Of a DNA stretch of 64,000 nucleotides, positions 62,567-64,000 are shown in pieces. The notes under the pieces were generated by a model. The model was not told the origin of the DNA. It worked only from the letters and a program-made list of their open reading frames with translations, and did not search any database. Origin of the DNA: Sporolactobacillus putidus (GTDB lineage Bacteria > Bacillota > Bacilli > Bacillales > Sporolactobacillaceae); the NCBI RefSeq assembly GCF_014647035.1, contig NZ_BMOK01000003.1, positions 186,001-250,000 of the forward strand, in the 5' to 3' direction. Numbering within the stretch: the first letter of the stretch is position 1; the number at the start of each line of letters is the position of its first letter. The position numbers and the translations under genes were made by a program.

Positions 62567-63421
62567 ATGGCATTCCACAATTATCCCAACACCTTCGCAA
62601 GCGAAGTTTTTTTATACGTGAGTAATTTGCAACGATCTCTTGATTTCTACAGGCAGACACTTGGATTGCGTGTTCTTAAAAAAGAGCAGAATATAATTGT
62701 CTTTACCGCAAACGGCGCTGATCCTCTGGTTACAATTGAGCAGCCTGATTCGATCATCCCCAGGCGCCCCAGAACCGCGGGACTTTATCACATCGCCCTT
62801 TTACTTCCTTCCCGAACCGATTTGGCACTCATTCTGGCCCATCTGCTCAAGGAAGGATATCCGCTGCAGGGAGGAGCCGATCATGCAGTCAGTGAGGCAG
62901 TATACTTGGCCGATCCGGATGGGAACGGAATCGAACTCTATCACGACCGGCCATCCGAGCAGTGGAAATGGAGCAATGGAAAAGTCTTTATGACCACCGA
63001 AGCACTCGATGATCACATTCTGGATGAATTGGACGGCCGAGAGTGGAGAGGGATGCCCGAACAAACAATCATGGGGCATATCCACTTGCAGGTGGCCGAT
63101 CTGAAGGCATCCGAACGCTTTTACTGCAAAGGACTGGGTTTTGATCTTGTCGCAAACTTTGGCGATCAGGCGGATTTTATTTCTACGGGGGGTTACCATC
63201 ACCACATCGGCCTTAATACATGGAGAAGCAAGGGTGTTCCGGTGACGGAAGGTGAAAAAGCAGGCATGAGAGATTTTACTCTCGTGTTTACAGGTCCTGA
63301 CAATAGGGATGCCGCGATTGAACGATTGAAGGCGATGGGAGCGCCGGTCAGCGAGCAAAACGGCCGGGTTGTTGTCAGCGATCCGTCAAATATTAAAATT
63401 GTGCTCGAACAAAAAAAATGA
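62567..63421 (+). CDS. Catechol-2,3-dioxygenase-like vicinal oxygen chelate protein
   Basis: 284 residues, two VOC/glyoxalase-like modules. First module FASEVFLYVSNLQRSLDFYR and LYHIALLL with ELYHDRP; second module MGHIHLQVADLKASERFYCK, HHHIGLNTW and IVLEQKK. The metal ligands His (GHIHLQ), His (HHHIGLN) and Glu (near the C-terminal IKIVLE) fit a type I extradiol dioxygenase such as B. subtilis CatE (YfiE), length 285. Start ATG behind AAAGAGGCG. True substrate is not certain. Confidence 0.85.
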   Translation: MAFHNYPNTFASEVFLYVSNLQRSLDFYRQTLGLRVLKKEQNIIVFTANGADPLVTIEQPDSIIPRRPRTAGLYHIALLLPSRTDLALILAHLLKEGYPLQGGADHAVSEAVYLADPDGNGIELYHDRPSEQWKWSNGKVFMTTEALDDHILDELDGREWRGMPEQTIMGHIHLQVADLKASERFYCKGLGFDLVANFGDQADFISTGGYHHHIGLNTWRSKGVPVTEGEKAGMRDFTLVFTGPDNRDAAIERLKAMGAPVSEQNGRVVVSDPSNIKIVLEQKK

Positions 63422-63477
63422 AGCAAACATTTTTGTTTCACTTCGGTGCTTTTTCGAAGTCAAAAAAGAAGAATGAA

Positions 63478-63506
63478 TTGAATCACCGCTGAACTTATGG
63501 TAGTTT
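63478..63506 (+). promoter_or_regulatory. Promoter of the thiW leader
   Basis: TTGAAT at 63478-63483, 17-nt spacer, TAGTTT at 63501-63506; the TPP aptamer follows. Confidence 0.5.
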
Positions 63507-63540
63507 AGAAATGTAGTATAAAAAGACAATTACATTAAAG

Positions 63541-63635
63541 CACTGGGGGAGCCGGAGCGGCCGGCTGAGAGTAAGACTCACTGTCTTTGACCCTTTTTAC
63601 CTGATCTGGATGATGCCAGCGTAGGGAAGTTGCGT
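63541..63635 (+). ncRNA. TPP riboswitch (THI element) upstream of thiW
   Basis: GGGGGAGC...CTGAGAGT and CCTGATCTGGATGATGCC followed by AGCGTAGGGAAGT; matches the THI consensus on both halves. Confidence 0.95.
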
Positions 63636-63654
63636 TCTAGCGAAGATTATTTTC

Positions 63655-63686
63655 AAGCGCAGGCATTCTCAGGGCCTGCGCTTTTT
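63655..63686 (+). terminator. Riboswitch-controlled terminator of thiW
   Basis: AAGCGCAGGC / GCCTGCGCTT perfect 10-bp stem, 9-nt loop, T-tract, 100 nt before the thiW ATG. Confidence 0.88.
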
Positions 63687-63789
63687 AATGAGAAAAAAAA
63701 ACAAGGCGCTTTGCCGGAATTCAGCATGCTCTGATCAGGTAAAAGAGATTTTCCGATCTTTTATTTATTCCATACGAGGAGGTTTTAAT

Positions 63790-64000
63790 ATGAAACCGCT
63801 GTACAAGCTCACTTGTTCAGCTTTGTTCGTTGCAAGCGGGGTGATTGCCGGCAATTTATTGTATATCCCTATGGGCGTGACAAAAATTTTTCCTGTTCAG
63901 CATATCATCAATGTTCTGTCGGCTGTCCTTTTCGGTCCTGGATATGCTGTTGGCACGGCTTTTGCCATTTCGCTGGTCCGTAATCTGTTTGGAACAGGAT
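63790..64000 (+). CDS. thiW: ThiW, S component for a thiamine precursor (3' truncated by window)
   Basis: First 70 residues visible. N-terminal signal-like helix (SALFVASGVIAGNLLYIPMG), then KIFPVQHIINVLSAVLFGPG and FAISLVRNLFGTG, the conserved ThiW core for hydroxyethylthiazole uptake. ATG behind GAGGAGG. TPP-riboswitch control agrees. The gene continues past base 64000. Confidence 0.9.
   Translation, partial: MKPLYKLTCSALFVASGVIAGNLLYIPMGVTKIFPVQHIINVLSAVLFGPGYAVGTAFAISLVRNLFGTG

Noticed and set aside
1-64000. CRISPR arrays, tRNA or rRNA genes, complete insertion sequences
   Set aside because: None could be seen on either strand; the repeats found are short hairpins, one 17-bp tandem repeat and one dispersed intergenic repeat.

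Overview
The window looks like chromosome of an endospore-forming, low-to-mid GC Firmicute of the order Bacillales. The evidence is spoIIP, strong AGGAGG-type ribosome binding sites with frequent TTG/GTG starts, CcpA-type cre boxes, a FapR-like box, and a core block in the same order as the Bacillus subtilis ypjC to yppE region. Gene content suggests a lineage near Sporolactobacillaceae, but that is inference. I see no rRNA, tRNA, CRISPR array or intact insertion sequence.

Layout. 1-5.3 kb: 3' part of a fused cytidylyltransferase/2-aminoethylphosphonate transaminase (phosphonate head-group activation), a Nudix hydrolase, a short YitT protein and a corrinoid set (ECF S component, DUF4430 lipid- or membrane-anchored protein, PduO adenosyltransferase). 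5.3-8.6 kb: an apparently acquired PadR/DUF1048/DUF1048/ABC exporter operon plus a cysteine-rich KTR gene, followed by a cluster of strong hairpins. 8.7-27.9 kb: accessory genes: glutathione peroxidase, PAP2 phosphatase, GT4 glycosyltransferase, a DM13 lipoprotein-DoxX-two-component operon, relics of an SDR and an EamA gene, DUF1003, a divergent LysR/YeiH pair, alcohol dehydrogenase, P-type ATPase, amidase and a ferritin-like protein.

27.9-45.5 kb is the conserved core: rarD, ypjC, ypjD, dapB, mgsA, cca, birA, panC, panD, ypmB, aspB, asnS, dnaD, nth, ypoC, ponA, recU and yppE. Compared with B. subtilis the locus lacks bshB1/bshA, panB, dinG and ypmA. In place of panB there is a leader with a 28-codon ORF and a hairpin that buries the panC ribosome binding site. 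45.5-48.5 kb carries kdsD and kdsA, Kdo-pathway enzymes that are unexpected in a Gram-positive spore former. 48.7-51.8 kb is a TPP riboswitch followed by the ykoEDC thiamine-precursor ECF transporter.

51.9-64 kb: a Bacillus-type dispersed repeat, an SDR-ArsR operon with a textbook promoter/operator, an acyl-CoA synthetase behind a FapR-like box, spoIIP, a methyl-accepting protein, a ketone-body/short-chain acid cluster (3-hydroxybutyrate dehydrogenase, GntP permease, scoA, scoB) with a cre site, a catechol-dioxygenase-like protein, and a second TPP riboswitch leading into thiW, which runs off the end.

The best leads are the panC leader, the Kdo genes, the phosphonate fusion gene, the FapR-like box on an acyl-CoA synthetase gene, and the hairpin-flanked PadR/ABC island.
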